Shown here one piece after another: positions 1 through 10,400 of a stretch of DNA of 64,000 bases. The DNA comes from Prevotella sp. P3-122. GTDB lineage: Bacteria; Bacteroidota; Bacteroidia; Bacteroidales; Bacteroidaceae. Under the pieces are notes generated by a model. That model was not told the origin of the DNA. It saw nothing but the letters and a program-made list of their open reading frames with translations, and did no database searches. How positions within the stretch are numbered: position 1 is the first letter of the stretch; each line of letters starts with the position of its first letter. The stretch is taken from contig NZ_NPJH01000038.1 in NCBI RefSeq assembly GCF_002251365.1, positions 31,417 to 95,416 of the forward strand. The letters are read 5' to 3'. Position numbers and translations under genes: made by a program.

Positions 1-96
1 GCCAATGGTTGTCTCTACGTTGTCCTGAGCCTTTGCGGCTGTAGTGGAGGCGATTATCGCCAGTGCCACCATACTCAATCTTCTTAACTTTTTCAT
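1..96 (-). CDS. N-terminus of a secreted protein, cut by the window edge
   Basis: Only the first 32 codons are inside the window. The reading frame begins with an ATG at position 96 (complement) and encodes a typical signal peptide: a basic start (MKKLRRL), a hydrophobic stretch and a cleavage site after AKA-Q. The mature protein is off the edge, so the function cannot be told. It lies 60 bp downstream of dapL on the same strand and could be the third gene of the dapF-dapL transcript. Confidence 0.7.
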   Translation of the reverse strand, partial: MKKLRRLSMVALAIIASTTAAKAQDNVETTIG

Positions 97-156
97 GTGC
101 TTGTGTTGTTGTTGAAATTGTGATTTATGAGTTGTAGGGGTGTCGATGATGCTGCT

Positions 157-1386
157 TCAAAGTCTTGTTATCCTGTCCATGGCCTCGGCCACATCCTCAT
201 GGTTGCCGAAGGCTGTTAGTCGGAAATATCCCTCACCGCTGGGACCAAATCCCACGCCAGGCGTGCATACCACTCCAAGGGAGTAGAGCATTTTCTCGAA
301 GAATTTCCAGCTGGGCTGGTTGTCGGGAGTCTTCACCCAAAGGTATGGCGCGTTCTCTCCACCGTATACCTTGTAGCCGAGTTTGGAGAGTGTACTGCGC
401 ATCAGGCGTGCATTCCTCATATAATAGTCAATGGTCTCCCTGATCTGCTGCTTTCCCTCCGGGGTGTATATGGCCTCTGCTGCCCTCTGGCTGATATAGC
501 TTGTACCGTTGAACTTCGTGCTCTGGCGGCGGTCCCAGATATGGTTGAGCTCTACACGCTGGCTACCGTCTATGGTTATGGCTGTCAGTTCTTTCGGGAT
601 GACGGTATATCCGCATCGAACACCCGTGAAACCAGCAGTCTTTGAGTAGCTCCTGAACTCTATGGCCACCTTGCGCGCGCCTTTGATTTCGTATATTGAA
701 TGCGGTATGTCTGGGTCCTGGATGTATGCCTCATATGCTGCGTCGTAGAATATTATGGCGTCATTGCGGATGGCGTAGTTCACCCACTTTCGCAGCTCTT
801 CCTTGCTGAGCACAGTGCCCGTGGGGTTGTTGGGGTAACACAGATAGATCATGTCCACGCGGTGATCGGGCAGTTGTGGTATAAAATTGTTCTCTGCCGT
901 ACATGGGAAATAGGTGACATTGCTCCATTTTCCAGTCTCGTCCATGACTCCTGCCCTGCCAATCATCACGTTTGAGTCTATGTATACAGGATATATGGGG
1001 TCTGTGACACCGATGGAGTTGTCCCAGCGTACAATCTCCTGAATGTTGCCGGTGTCGCTCTTCGCGCCGTCGTTGACGAATATCTCGCTTGGGTCGAGGT
1101 GAATACCTCTTGGCGCATAGTCGTTCTTGATGATGGCCTCGCGGAGGAAGTCGTATCCCCTCTCCGGACCATAGCCCCTGAAGCTCGCACTTGACGACAT
1201 CTCGTCGACGGCCTTGTGCATGGCCTCAATTACCGCGGGGCATAGCGGGCGCGTTACGTCGCCTATGCCAAGGCTGATAACCTTCTTGTCGGGTTTTGAA
1301 ACCTTGAAGGCGTTGACCTTTTTTGCTATGTCAGCAAACAGGTAATTGTTTGAGAGTTTTAGGAAATGTTCGTTTACTAATGCCAT
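157..1386 (-). CDS. dapL: LL-diaminopimelate aminotransferase
   Basis: A 409-residue class I/II PLP aminotransferase of full family length. It converts tetrahydrodipicolinate plus glutamate directly to LL-diaminopimelate, bypassing the succinyl/acetyl branch of lysine and peptidoglycan synthesis in the cytoplasm. The [10 protein letters not shown] motif carries the PLP-binding Lys249. The YPNNPTG motif (about 184-190) and a conserved Tyr/Asp pair near 214-218 (FYDAAYEA) also fit the family. It starts 16 bp after the dapF stop, so the two consecutive enzymes of the pathway are probably co-transcribed from the promoter upstream of dapF. Nothing looks damaged. Confidence 0.95.
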   Translation of the reverse strand: MALVNEHFLKLSNNYLFADIAKKVNAFKVSKPDKKVISLGIGDVTRPLCPAVIEAMHKAVDEMSSSASFRGYGPERGYDFLREAIIKNDYAPRGIHLDPSEIFVNDGAKSDTGNIQEIVRWDNSIGVTDPIYPVYIDSNVMIGRAGVMDETGKWSNVTYFPCTAENNFIPQLPDHRVDMIYLCYPNNPTGTVLSKEELRKWVNYAIRNDAIIFYDAAYEAYIQDPDIPHSIYEIKGARKVAIEFRSYSKTAGFTGVRCGYTVIPKELTAITIDGSQRVELNHIWDRRQSTKFNGTSYISQRAAEAIYTPEGKQQIRETIDYYMRNARLMRSTLSKLGYKVYGGENAPYLWVKTPDNQPSWKFFEKMLYSLGVVCTPGVGFGPSGEGYFRLTAFGNHEDVAEAMDRITRL

Positions 1387-1402
1387 AGTTCTTTTTTTTC
1401 TT

Positions 1403-2278
1403 TTATTTGGTTGTATGTTCTGTCTTAGGCAGCTCTATGTCACCTTCAAAGGCGAAGGCGGCTGGCCCTGTCATATATACGTGGTTGTCGTTCTCGTTCC
1501 ATTCTATCTCGAGCGTTCCTCCGTCCATGACGATGCTGCTACGCCTGCGTGTCCTCCCTGTCACTGCTGCTGCAACAGCCGTGGCGCAGGCACCAGTACC
1601 GCAGGCCATTGTTATGCCGCTTCCTCTCTCCCATACTCGGGTACGTATGGTGTCTGGGGCCGTTACCTGTGCAAACTCTATGTTGCATCGTTGCGGAAAT
1701 GCCGCGGAGTGCTCCAGTATGCTGCCGTATTTGGCAATGTCTATGGTGTCGATGTCATCCACGAAGATAACGTAGTGAGGATTGCCCATAGAGACGAATG
1801 TGCCTCGGAAGCTGCGGAAGTCAGCTTTCAGACATTCTCCCACTGTCTCGTCAAACTGCTCTGTGTTTCTCAGGGCAGGCTCAAGCATGTCTACGGTTAC
1901 TGACTCTACGGCTTTCTTGCCGTTGGTCTCCGTCAGATGCAATCGGAGTATTTTTACTCCTGACAGAGTCTCGAGTCGGATGCAGTCGGAGCTTGTGAGT
2001 CCTTTCTCGTATAGGTATTTGCCTATGCATCTGCTGGCGTTTCCGCACATCATGGCCTCGGAGCCGTCGGCATTGAATATCCTCATCGAGAAATCTGCCT
2101 TCATGTCGTCAGACGGCTTGCCAATGAGAACCAGTCCGTCACTTCCGATGCCTGTGTGGGGCGCGCTCCAGGCAATGGCTGCCTGCGAGGGGTCGGGTAT
2201 ATTATATAATAAGGTGTAGACGTATATGTAGTCGTTGCCTGCCCCGTGCATCTTTGTGAAGTGGACTGTATGTGTCAT
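1403..2278 (-). CDS. dapF: Diaminopimelate epimerase
   Basis: A 291-residue cytoplasmic enzyme that interconverts LL- and meso-diaminopimelate, the step after DapL. The two catalytic cysteines are visible in their usual contexts: Cys78 in MMCGNASR and Cys226 in MACGTGA, one in each half of the pseudo-symmetric fold. N-terminal [10 protein letters not shown] is the family signature. It is the first gene of a dapF-dapL unit. A Bacteroidota-type promoter lies 50-80 bp upstream, back to back with the promoter of glnB. Confidence 0.96.
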   Translation of the reverse strand: MTHTVHFTKMHGAGNDYIYVYTLLYNIPDPSQAAIAWSAPHTGIGSDGLVLIGKPSDDMKADFSMRIFNADGSEAMMCGNASRCIGKYLYEKGLTSSDCIRLETLSGVKILRLHLTETNGKKAVESVTVDMLEPALRNTEQFDETVGECLKADFRSFRGTFVSMGNPHYVIFVDDIDTIDIAKYGSILEHSAAFPQRCNIEFAQVTAPDTIRTRVWERGSGITMACGTGACATAVAAAVTGRTRRRSSIVMDGGTLEIEWNENDNHVYMTGPAAFAFEGDIELPKTEHTTK

Positions 2279-2327
2279 TTTGTCTGAATATCTTTATTGA
2301 ATGTTGCTTTTTGTTATGATTTCGCTG

Positions 2328-2357
2328 CAAAGTTACATCATTTTGTTCGCACACAAA
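2328..2357 (-). promoter_or_regulatory. Bacteroidota-type promoter for dapF-dapL
   Basis: On the minus strand a TAACTTTG box (2328-2335) is preceded by a TTTG (2354-2357) with an 18-bp spacer. This matches the TTTG / TAnnTTTG consensus used by the main sigma factor of Bacteroides and Prevotella. The leader to the dapF ATG would be about 45 nt. Confidence 0.6.
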
Positions 2358-2511
2358 ACATTTTCCCTAATAAAAAGAGAATAAAATTAAGCGTGGTTAC
2401 GAAATGAAAGAAACGATAGTGGTATTGCTTACAAACAGAAAGATATTTTGGCCAAGTAGCCTGCAAAATGAAAGTTAAACTAAAATACATGTAACAAAAA
2501 GCGCATAAACT

Positions 2512-2543
2512 ATTGCTTGAAATTACAAAATGTAGTAATTTTG
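2512..2543 (+). promoter_or_regulatory. Promoter of glnB-amtB
   Basis: A TAATTTTG box (2536-2543) has an ATTG 20 bp upstream (2512-2515), close to the TTTG / TAnnTTTG consensus. It leaves a leader of about 55 nt before the glnB ATG. No specific nitrogen-control operator could be recognised. Confidence 0.55.
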
Positions 2544-2605
2544 CAGCCAAAACATAGCAAAGTGATAGATAACTTAGTAATAATAAAACAAAAAGAGAGG
2601 TAAAC

Positions 2606-2962
2606 ATGAAGAAGATTGAAGCAATCATCCGAAAGACCAAGTTTGAAGATGTCAAGGAGGCCTTGCTTGCGGCCGACATCGAATGGTTCTCTTATTATGA
2701 TGTAAGAGGTGAGGGTAAGATGCGGCAAGCCAGGATTTACAGGGGTGTCATGTACGACACCAGTACTATTGAGCGTGTATTGCTCAACATCGTTGTACGC
2801 GACAAGAATGTAGAGAAGACCGTTTCGGCTGTGCAGAAGGCTGCACAAACAGGAGAGATTGGCGATGGCCGTATCTTTGTAATCCCTGTCGAGGACACAG
2901 TCAGGATAAGGACAGGTGAGCGTGGAGACATTGCATTGTATAATGCTGAGCAGGAAAGTTAA
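2606..2962 (+). CDS. glnB: P-II family nitrogen regulatory protein
   Basis: A 118-residue signal-transduction protein of normal PII length. It senses ATP/ADP and 2-oxoglutarate and, next to amtB, most likely docks on the ammonium channel (GlnK-like role). The C-terminal half holds the expected QTGEIGDGRIFV and IRTGERGD segments. The T-loop (about residues 37-55) is atypical: the usual GFGRQKGHxELYRGAEY pattern is replaced by EGKMRQARIYRGVMYD. Tyr50 is at the usual uridylylation position. It is followed 64 bp later by amtB in the same direction. Confidence 0.9.
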   Translation: MKKIEAIIRKTKFEDVKEALLAADIEWFSYYDVRGEGKMRQARIYRGVMYDTSTIERVLLNIVVRDKNVEKTVSAVQKAAQTGEIGDGRIFVIPVEDTVRIRTGERGDIALYNAEQES

Positions 2963-3026
2963 GAGACAGAAACACATTGGCCTTATGGCCTAAGAAACAA
3001 CAACACAAACACAAATTTTCACCATT

Positions 3027-4292
3027 ATGACAATCCAGGATTTAAGTATATCGTTAGACACCGTATGGATGCTGCTTGCAGCAATGTTGGTGTTTTTTAT
3101 GCAGCCAGGTTTTGCCCTGTGCGAGGCAGGTTTTACACGTAGCAAGAACACGGCAAATATCTTGTTCAAGAACTTCGTCGACTTCATGTTCGGCTCTATT
3201 CTGTTCTGGTTGCTTGGCTTCGGTTTTATGTTTGGCAGTGACGGAGCAGGATTTATCGGCGCTCCACACTTTGGCGACATCTCGTTCTTTGAGCATCCGG
3301 CTGGCCTTCCCACCGAGGGTTTCCTGATTTTCCAGACTGTTTTCTGTGCAACTTCCGCAACAATCGTATCAGGAGCCATGGCTGAGCGTACCAAGTTCTC
3401 AATGTATTGCATTTACTCACTTTTCATCTCTTTGCTCATCTATCCTGTATCTGGACATTGGACATGGGGTGGCGGCTGGCTTTGCAACGGTGAGGAAGGC
3501 AGTTTCATGATGGATACCTTCGGCTATGCATTCCACGACTTCGCCGGTTCTGCCATTGTGCACTCTGTTGGTGGTGTACTCGCATTCGTTGGTGCCATTG
3601 CCCTTGGCCCGCGCCTTGGCAAATATGGCAAGGACGGCAAGAGCCGCGCCATACCTGGTCACAACCTTCTCACAGCAGCCCTTGGCGTATTCATCCTTTG
3701 GTTTGGATGGTTCGGCTTCAACCCGGGCTCACAGCTTGCTGCGTCTGGCGAAGTAAACCGTGTGGCAATTTCCCACGTATTCCTAACCACCAACCTTGCA
3801 GCCGCTGCCGGAGGTATCGGTACAATGTTTACGTCATGGATAAAGTATGGCAAGCCTTCGTTCTCGCTGACCCTTAATGGTGTACTTGCCGGACTTGTAG
3901 CCATAACGGCAGGGTGCGACCTTGTGTCTCCTCTGGGAGCATCCATTATTGGCCTGCTCGCAGGTATACTATTGGTGTTCTCTATTGAGTTTATCGACTC
4001 CAAACTCCATATCGACGACCCTGTAGGTGCCAGCTCCGTACATGGCGTGTGCGGTATCTTCGGTACCCTGATGACAGGTCTGCTCGCTGTAGACGGCGGC
4101 ACATTCTATGGTGGTGGCTTCGGGTTCTTCGGCGCACAGTGTCTTGGAGTTCTTGCCATCGATGTATGGGCAGCAGTGACAGGTGTGGTATTGTTCTTCG
4201 GTATCAAGAAGATTGCCGGTCTGCGTGTCGACAAGCGTATTGAGGAGGAGGGCCTCGACATCTACGAGCATGGAGAGAGCTGCTTCAATTAA
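3027..4292 (+). CDS. amtB: Ammonium transporter
   Basis: A 421-residue polytopic inner-membrane channel of the Amt/Rh family with about eleven hydrophobic segments. The pore twin histidines are present as His179 (GSAIVHSVGG) and His339 (GASSVHGVCG). The signature regions FGxxGFxxGFNPG and DDPVGA are also clear. It carries NH3/NH4+ into the cytoplasm. Its position directly behind glnB is the classic glnK-amtB pairing, in which the PII protein plugs the channel when nitrogen is plentiful. The downstream asnB uses glutamine nitrogen, so the three genes form a nitrogen-assimilation set. Confidence 0.95.
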   Translation: MTIQDLSISLDTVWMLLAAMLVFFMQPGFALCEAGFTRSKNTANILFKNFVDFMFGSILFWLLGFGFMFGSDGAGFIGAPHFGDISFFEHPAGLPTEGFLIFQTVFCATSATIVSGAMAERTKFSMYCIYSLFISLLIYPVSGHWTWGGGWLCNGEEGSFMMDTFGYAFHDFAGSAIVHSVGGVLAFVGAIALGPRLGKYGKDGKSRAIPGHNLLTAALGVFILWFGWFGFNPGSQLAASGEVNRVAISHVFLTTNLAAAAGGIGTMFTSWIKYGKPSFSLTLNGVLAGLVAITAGCDLVSPLGASIIGLLAGILLVFSIEFIDSKLHIDDPVGASSVHGVCGIFGTLMTGLLAVDGGTFYGGGFGFFGAQCLGVLAIDVWAAVTGVVLFFGIKKIAGLRVDKRIEEEGLDIYEHGESCFN

Positions 4293-4298
4293 ATAAAA

Positions 4299-4675
4299 GC
4301 CTCACCCCCGGCCCCTCTCCAAGAGAGAGGGGAGATAGTTACCTCTTAATGGTAAGGGGTCGGGGACTAGGCTTTTCTCTATTAGGGCTGACAGTCAGAC
4401 TTTTCTCTATTAGGGCAGGGTACAAGGCTTTTGAAAAAATGCAGACATTAATAACCCATAAAATATACAATTGCAAAACATATCATCTCCCCTCTCTCTT
4501 GGAGAGGGGTCGGGGGTGAGGCTTTTCTCTATTAGGGCTAACAGTCAGGCTTTTCTCTATTAGGGCAGGGTACAAGGCTTTTGAAAAAAATGCAGACATT
4601 AATAACCCATAAAATATACAATTGCAAAACATATCATCTCCCCTCTCTCTTGGAGAGGGGTCGGGGGTGAGGCTT
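4299..4675 (+). repeat. Inverted GC-rich hairpins and a 150-bp tandem duplication between amtB and asnB
   Basis: The gap starts with a self-complementary block at 4299-4338 (CCCCTCTC...GAGAGGGG), which may terminate amtB. It is followed by a block of about 150 bp repeated in tandem (4371-4520 and 4521-4671). The two copies differ by a few bases and one extra A in an A-run. Each ends in an inverted copy of the first hairpin (ATCTCCCCTCTC...). The block has no coding capacity. Confidence 0.8.
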
Positions 4676-4690
4676 TAAAACTTAACAACC

Positions 4691-6403
4691 ATGTGTGGAA
4701 TAGTATCTATCTTCAACATCCCATCGCAGACACCAGAGCTGCGTCAGAAGGCATTACGTATGAGTCAGAAAATCCGTCACCGCGGTCCTGATTGGAGTGG
4801 TATCTATTGCGGAGGCTCCGCAATACTTGCCCATGAGAGATTGAGCATTGTTGACCCAGAGTCGGGAAAACAGCCTTTGTTTTCTCCCGACATGAAGCAG
4901 GTGCTTGCAGTCAACGGAGAAATCTACAACCATAAGGACATACGGGCCAGGTTTGCCGGTGACTATATGTTCCAGACGGGTAGCGACTGCGAGGTGATAC
5001 TCGCCCTCTACCGTGAGATGATGGACAAGACTCCTGAGCCATCCGATGCAGACCTCACAGCGATGATAGAGCAGCTTAGCGGCATCTTCGCTTTTGCTCT
5101 CTACGACGCCGAGCGCGACACCTTTCTTATAGCCCGCGACCCTATAGGCGTAATACCTTTATATATAGGCTACGATGCTGATGGCAAGGTGTATGTGGCA
5201 AGCGAGCTGAAAGCCCTTGAGGGGCAATGCGACAGATACGAGCCGTTCTTGCCGGGACATTACTACTGGAGCCGTACTCCGGGACAGAAGAGGTACTACA
5301 CACGTGACTGGTTTGAATACGACAGCGTAAAAGACAATAAGGCGGAGGTGGCCGATGTCCACGACGCACTTGAGGATGCCGTGAAGAGACAGCTTATGAG
5401 CGACGTGCCTTACGGTGTGCTGCTCTCCGGTGGGCTCGACTCATCTGTGATATCGGCCATAGCAGAGAAATTTTCCGAGCATAGAATTGAGGAGGACGGA
5501 CAGACGAAGGCCTGGTGGCCACGCCTCCACTCCTTTGCCGTGGGACTTAAGGGTGCACCCGACCTGGCAAAGGCGAAGCTCGTTGCTGATCACATCGGTA
5601 CCGTACACCACGAGATTAACTACACCATTCAGGAGGGGCTTGACGCTATCCGTGATGTCATTTACTTCATTGAGACATACGACGTGACAACCGTTAGGGC
5701 CAGCACCCCTATGTACCTGCTTGCCCGTGTCATCAAGAGCATGGGTATCAAGATGGTGCTGTCTGGTGAGGGGGCTGACGAGATTTTCGGAGGCTATCTC
5801 TACTTCCACAAGGCTCCAACACCACAAGCGTTCCATGAGGAAACGGTAAGAAAACTGTCCAAGCTGTATATGTACGACTGCCTCCGTGCCAACAAGAGCC
5901 TGTCAGCATGGGGTGTTGAGGGACGTGTGCCATTCCTCGACAAGGAGTTCCTTGACGTGGCGATGCGTCTGAATCCAGCTGCCAAGATGTGTCCGGGACA
6001 GACCATGGAGAAGAAGATTGTACGCGAGGCCTTCGCCAGTATGTTGCCAGCTGAGGTGGCATGGCGGCAGAAGGAACAGTTCAGCGACGGAGTTGGCTAT
6101 TCGTGGATAGATACCCTGAAAGAGATTACCGCATCGGCAGTAAGTGATGAGCAGATGGCCCACGCCGCAGAACGGTTCCCAATCAATCCCCCTCGCAACA
6201 AGGAGGAGTACTACTACCGCTCTATCTTTGCCGAGCATTTCCCTTCGGACAGTGCCGCACGCAGTGTGCCGAGCGTGCCGAGCGTGGCCTGCTCGACAGC
6301 CGAGGCACTGGCCTGGGACAAGGCTTTCCAGAATATGAACGAGCCCAGCGGACGGGCTGTGGCTGGGGTTCATGAAGCCTCACCTCTCACCCCTCTCCAA
6401 TAG
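4691..6403 (+). CDS. asnB: Asparagine synthase B (glutamine-hydrolysing)
   Basis: A 570-residue cytoplasmic enzyme making asparagine from aspartate, ATP and glutamine. The N-terminal class II glutaminase begins MCGIVSIF, with Cys2 as nucleophile after Met removal. The ATP-pyrophosphatase domain carries LLSGGLDSS (about 244-252). The family normally stops a few residues after SGRAVxGVH. Here that point is followed by a nine-residue tail, EASPLTPLQ, translated from a GC-rich intergenic hairpin repeat (6379-6406). The natural stop has therefore apparently been replaced by repeat sequence. Confidence 0.95.
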   Translation: MCGIVSIFNIPSQTPELRQKALRMSQKIRHRGPDWSGIYCGGSAILAHERLSIVDPESGKQPLFSPDMKQVLAVNGEIYNHKDIRARFAGDYMFQTGSDCEVILALYREMMDKTPEPSDADLTAMIEQLSGIFAFALYDAERDTFLIARDPIGVIPLYIGYDADGKVYVASELKALEGQCDRYEPFLPGHYYWSRTPGQKRYYTRDWFEYDSVKDNKAEVADVHDALEDAVKRQLMSDVPYGVLLSGGLDSSVISAIAEKFSEHRIEEDGQTKAWWPRLHSFAVGLKGAPDLAKAKLVADHIGTVHHEINYTIQEGLDAIRDVIYFIETYDVTTVRASTPMYLLARVIKSMGIKMVLSGEGADEIFGGYLYFHKAPTPQAFHEETVRKLSKLYMYDCLRANKSLSAWGVEGRVPFLDKEFLDVAMRLNPAAKMCPGQTMEKKIVREAFASMLPAEVAWRQKEQFSDGVGYSWIDTLKEITASAVSDEQMAHAAERFPINPPRNKEEYYYRSIFAEHFPSDSAARSVPSVPSVACSTAEALAWDKAFQNMNEPSGRAVAGVHEASPLTPLQ

Positions 6404-6406
6404 AGA
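6379..6406 (+). repeat. GC-rich hairpin repeat overlapping the asnB 3' end
   Basis: CCTCACC...CCCCTCTCCAATAGAGAGGGG is another copy of the hairpin found at 4299-4338 and 4483-4675. It supplies the last nine codons and the stop of asnB and may also act as its terminator. Confidence 0.65.
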
Positions 6407-6586
6407 GGGGAAATAACCACCTTTCAAGGATAAGATTCATTGGTGATATATATATTACTCAACATTCGCAGGCAAAGGAAGGCTAGAAAGAAGTTATGAT
6501 GGGGGAGTTATGATTGGGAGTTATGATAAGCCAAAACCCTTTCAGGGGTGAAACATTTGTCTCCTTTTCTTATTATGTCCGGTATG

Positions 6587-7120
6587 CTACACTTCCTCGC
6601 ATGCCACCATTTCTACTCCACGGTAAACGACGTATACCTTGTGTAGGGTGGTGTGGGCAATGTGCTTCTCCACGTTCACCGTGTCGGCATATCTGCACAC
6701 CTGCTGCCGTGCCTGTGTGACGGCCGCTGCCACCTCGTTGTCAGTGGCGTGCGGCTTGAGGTATTTTAGCTCTATGATGTACGAGTGCTCCATGTCGCGG
6801 TATATCTCGTGCAGCGGACAGAGGAAGATGTCTGCATACCCTCCCTGGTTGTCGAGCTCCGAAATGGGGCGGTAGTAGCCGCACTGGCTTGTCAGGGCAA
6901 GAGTGTATCCGTGTACGAACGCCTCTCCCTTCTGCCGGTCACGCTGAGAGGCGTAGGTGTATATGCTGTCGGCTATATACTGGAAGAAGGGCTTGAAGTC
7001 ACTATCGTATGCCATGTTTTCCTCAAGACTGCCAAGGCGGTATCTGTCTGCATCAAGATGGTTGTCTCGATAGTTGTCAAGCAGATAGGTGTATACACCC
7101 ACTTCTGTTAATAATATGCT
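6587..7120 (-). pseudogene. C-terminal remnant of an AAA-ATPase/PD-(D/E)XK nuclease-like protein
   Basis: The frame resembles only the last third of the Bacteroidota ATP-binding proteins that combine an AAA-ATPase-like domain with a C-terminal PDDEXK_9 nuclease-like domain (usually about 520 residues). The nuclease-like core GYADIFL...IIELKYLK shows the spaced D and ExK residues. The homology begins abruptly near 7115, an in-frame stop lies at 7121-7123 upstream, and the only possible initiator is a GTG at 7102 with no promoter. I read it as a 5'-deleted pseudogene. A translated small nuclease-like protein cannot be ruled out. Confidence 0.65.
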
Positions 7121-7452
7121 TCAAGAATAATATATTATAATGCGTCACTCCATATTTCTGATGAACCTAAAAAAGCACTTGGCTGCAGTTATGTTCACGG
7201 GCTGGAGTGGGTGTGGGTAGAGGTGCCTGTCCCCACAAAATTTCTACTGCCCCATTATCGGTCCAATATTGCCAGCATTACTTTCCGTGAGCCTGAATTA
7301 TCCCATAATCGTGGTAAATTCAGCGTGTTAATGAGATTTTCTTCTAATTATTTATCATGGTTTGCCAATAATTTACTAATTTTGCACCCGATTTGTCACA
7401 TGCAAGATTTTTTTGTTTTTTTATTAACATATATCAATTAAAATTATCAAGT

Positions 7453-10400
7453 ATGAGAGAAACTTATTACTCTAAGGAGAGTTTGCTTTCACGCACTCTT
7501 ATGCTTCTGGCATTGCTCCTGACCTTCGGGTGGAGTGGAGCCAAGGCTGAGGGCAGCGGAACGCAAGACGACCCCTACGTAATCAAGGCTGGTGAGACAC
7601 TCACCATGCCCCAGATGAAGGCTTTCTACGCTAAGTTCGTCGTACCGGAGGATGTCACTACCGATGATGCAGCGTTGGTGCTCGACGGTCTGAAGGACAT
7701 GTTTTTGAAAGTCTATTCAGATGCTGCCTACTCTACTGACATCACTCAGGACAGCTGGTACAGCGGTAGTAGCCCTTGGACGCTCAAGGTGCCAATTTCT
7801 AACGGTACTAAAGCAGGAACAACTTATTATTTCTATGAGTCGTTCCCGATGAACACCACAAACATCGAAGTTACCTATGGTGCAGGTGCAGCCACTGTGG
7901 AGAAGCCTCTGACCCGTCTCAGCGTCACACCTGCAGAAGGACAGAACCTTACAGCGTCTTCAAGCCTTGTCTCGCTTCAGTATTCACGCAACGACATCAA
8001 GGTGACAAGCTGCGTAATGGAGGTTTACAGCCATGGCACAGATACTCCAGAGCTGAAGGCTACTAAGTCGCTTGCTGCTAATGTACAGGGTGCATTCGTC
8101 TCCATCGAGCCTAAGACACAGCTGATTGCGCTCTACAATGAGGGCAAGCTCGATGCGTGCGATACTATTAAGGTGAAGGTCGGTGTGAAGGCTGTAAGCG
8201 GTGACAATACCATCTGGCTCAACGGCGTGGAGAATAGCGTAGACGAGATTTCGTATATCGCTACCGAAAAGCCAGTCATGCTCACCAAGACAGTCAACAC
8301 CCCGGGCAACGGCCTCGACACATTCCTCTCTTGGATGCCTGCCGACTATGCCAACGGCCTTGCACAGTTGCACTTCGACGGTGCTCTCGACACCCAGAAC
8401 GCTCCTGTAGTGAAACTCATGTATGGTGATATCGAGTCCGACGGTGAATACTACGAGGAGGTATTGCCAGTTAAGTTCTTTGGCGATAACATCCTTGCTG
8501 TCGACCTGAGAGGAAAGCTGCGCACACCTGCTACCATGAACATTGCAAGCCTTAAGGTTTATGATACCATTACTCTGAGTGTCAAGGGCGTAAAGGCTGC
8601 CGATGGTACTTTCGTATACTCTGACGGAGTCGGATCGTTAGGTTCTTTCAGCTTTGACTATACATATAAGGCTGTTGAGTACGCTACGACAGTAGACTTC
8701 ACTCCTGCCAGTGGAGCCTCCATCGACAACGTGAAGAGCATTGAGCTTTGGGCAAACGAGACCGGTGACGGCAAGGCTACATTCGCAGGCGTGCAGTTTG
8801 CATATACCGATGGTGGCGAGGCTAAGACGGTTGTCGTTCCCATGTCACAGATTACATCTGAGGCCGACCCTGATGAGGCAAACGCTACTATATATACTAT
8901 ACCTGTACCGGAGTTCAGCCGTGATGCCGACACACAAGTGGTGCTCACCCTTACAGGTCTGTCTACACCAGACGGCCTTGACCACTCTGCCGACTTTACT
9001 GCAACATACACAACAGCCGGACACACAGCTGCCGTTGCTGCCGTAACAAGCGCGTTGATGGTTTCTGGTGATAACACCATTGACCTCATCACAGCAGAGA
9101 GCATAGAGAAGCTCATCGCCGACTCTGATGTGAAGATAGCAACCAGCATGGACGACGCTATCGGCTGCATGCAGTGGCAGGTGGTAAACACTACTACTGG
9201 CGAGACCGTAAAGGCCGTATACGACACAACGGAGAAGAACGGTGAGGGCCACTGGACATTCTGGGTGCCAATCGACTACAAGTTCTTCGAGGGCAACCAG
9301 TATGGCATAATTCTCAAGGGATGGACCGACGCTACGGCAAAGAACAACGGTGAAGCGCCGATATTCGAGCAGACTATAACAGTTGCCGGCGCTACAAAAG
9401 AGTACAAATACAGCTCTGTGACTCTCGTAGAGCCTGCCGAGCTCTTGTACAGCCAGAACGAGGCAAACTTCAGCCTTGAGAGTGCTGAGGACAAGACTAT
9501 CAGCTTTACATTCAGCGATGCCGTTACTGTAGACCAGGCATTTGTCGCACTTGGTTTTGGTGAAACAGACAACTGTGATGTTGCCATGAGTAATGACAAC
9601 AAGACAGTTACCCTAACGATACCTGATTATGTTCTCTCTACTTACACCAACTTCACTGTAAGCATGCTCGTGAAGGATGCGGAAGGACTTGTAGTGAAGG
9701 GCAACAACGGCGAGGAAGACAACTCATTCATAAGCGTATACGTTGACGCCAAGTTCAACCTGCCTTATGCCAGCGTAGTAGAGCCTGCCAAGGACGCTAC
9801 GGTAGAGAAGATTTCTTCCATCAAGTTTGGATATAGCAAGGGTATCGGTGAAGGCACGGGCAAGATTGTCATCATGGACAAGCTGCGCAACACCATTGCC
9901 ACACAGAAGAGCATGACACCCGTTGTCCCTGCCGACCAGGAGGACAACTGGGACTATATTCCAACGGAGATTATCGTGAACTTCGACAAGGAGATTACAG
10001 CTCCCGGTACATACGTGGTTTATGTTCCTGAGGGAGTCTTCAACCTCGACCTCTCTGCTCAGGGCTTCGCCGTAAAGAGCAACCACGAGGAAACGTTCTC
10101 ACTCACTGTTGACGGTGAGGTTATTCCTGAAGCTCCTGCCAACGTTACCGTTACTCCTGCAGCAGGCAATGTGGAAAGCCTGAATGAGATTGTACTCACA
10201 TTCAACGACTATGAGACATGTGCCTGGACATTTGCAGTTGCTCCTACTATCACCCTGCCAAATGGTGAGACACACAACATCAAGAACTATGAATTTGGTG
10301 CAGCAGACAACGAGCTGAAGTGTACCATGCCGCAGACTCTTACCGACGAGGGTACATACGTGCTGACAATACCAGCAGGTGCTGTTACTTATAATGACAA

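Noticed and set aside
7393..7452. Longer start (TTG at 7393) for the large surface protein
   Set aside because: It would put 20 Phe-rich residues ahead of the signal peptide and overlap the probable promoter. The ATG at 7453 gives a proper signal sequence.
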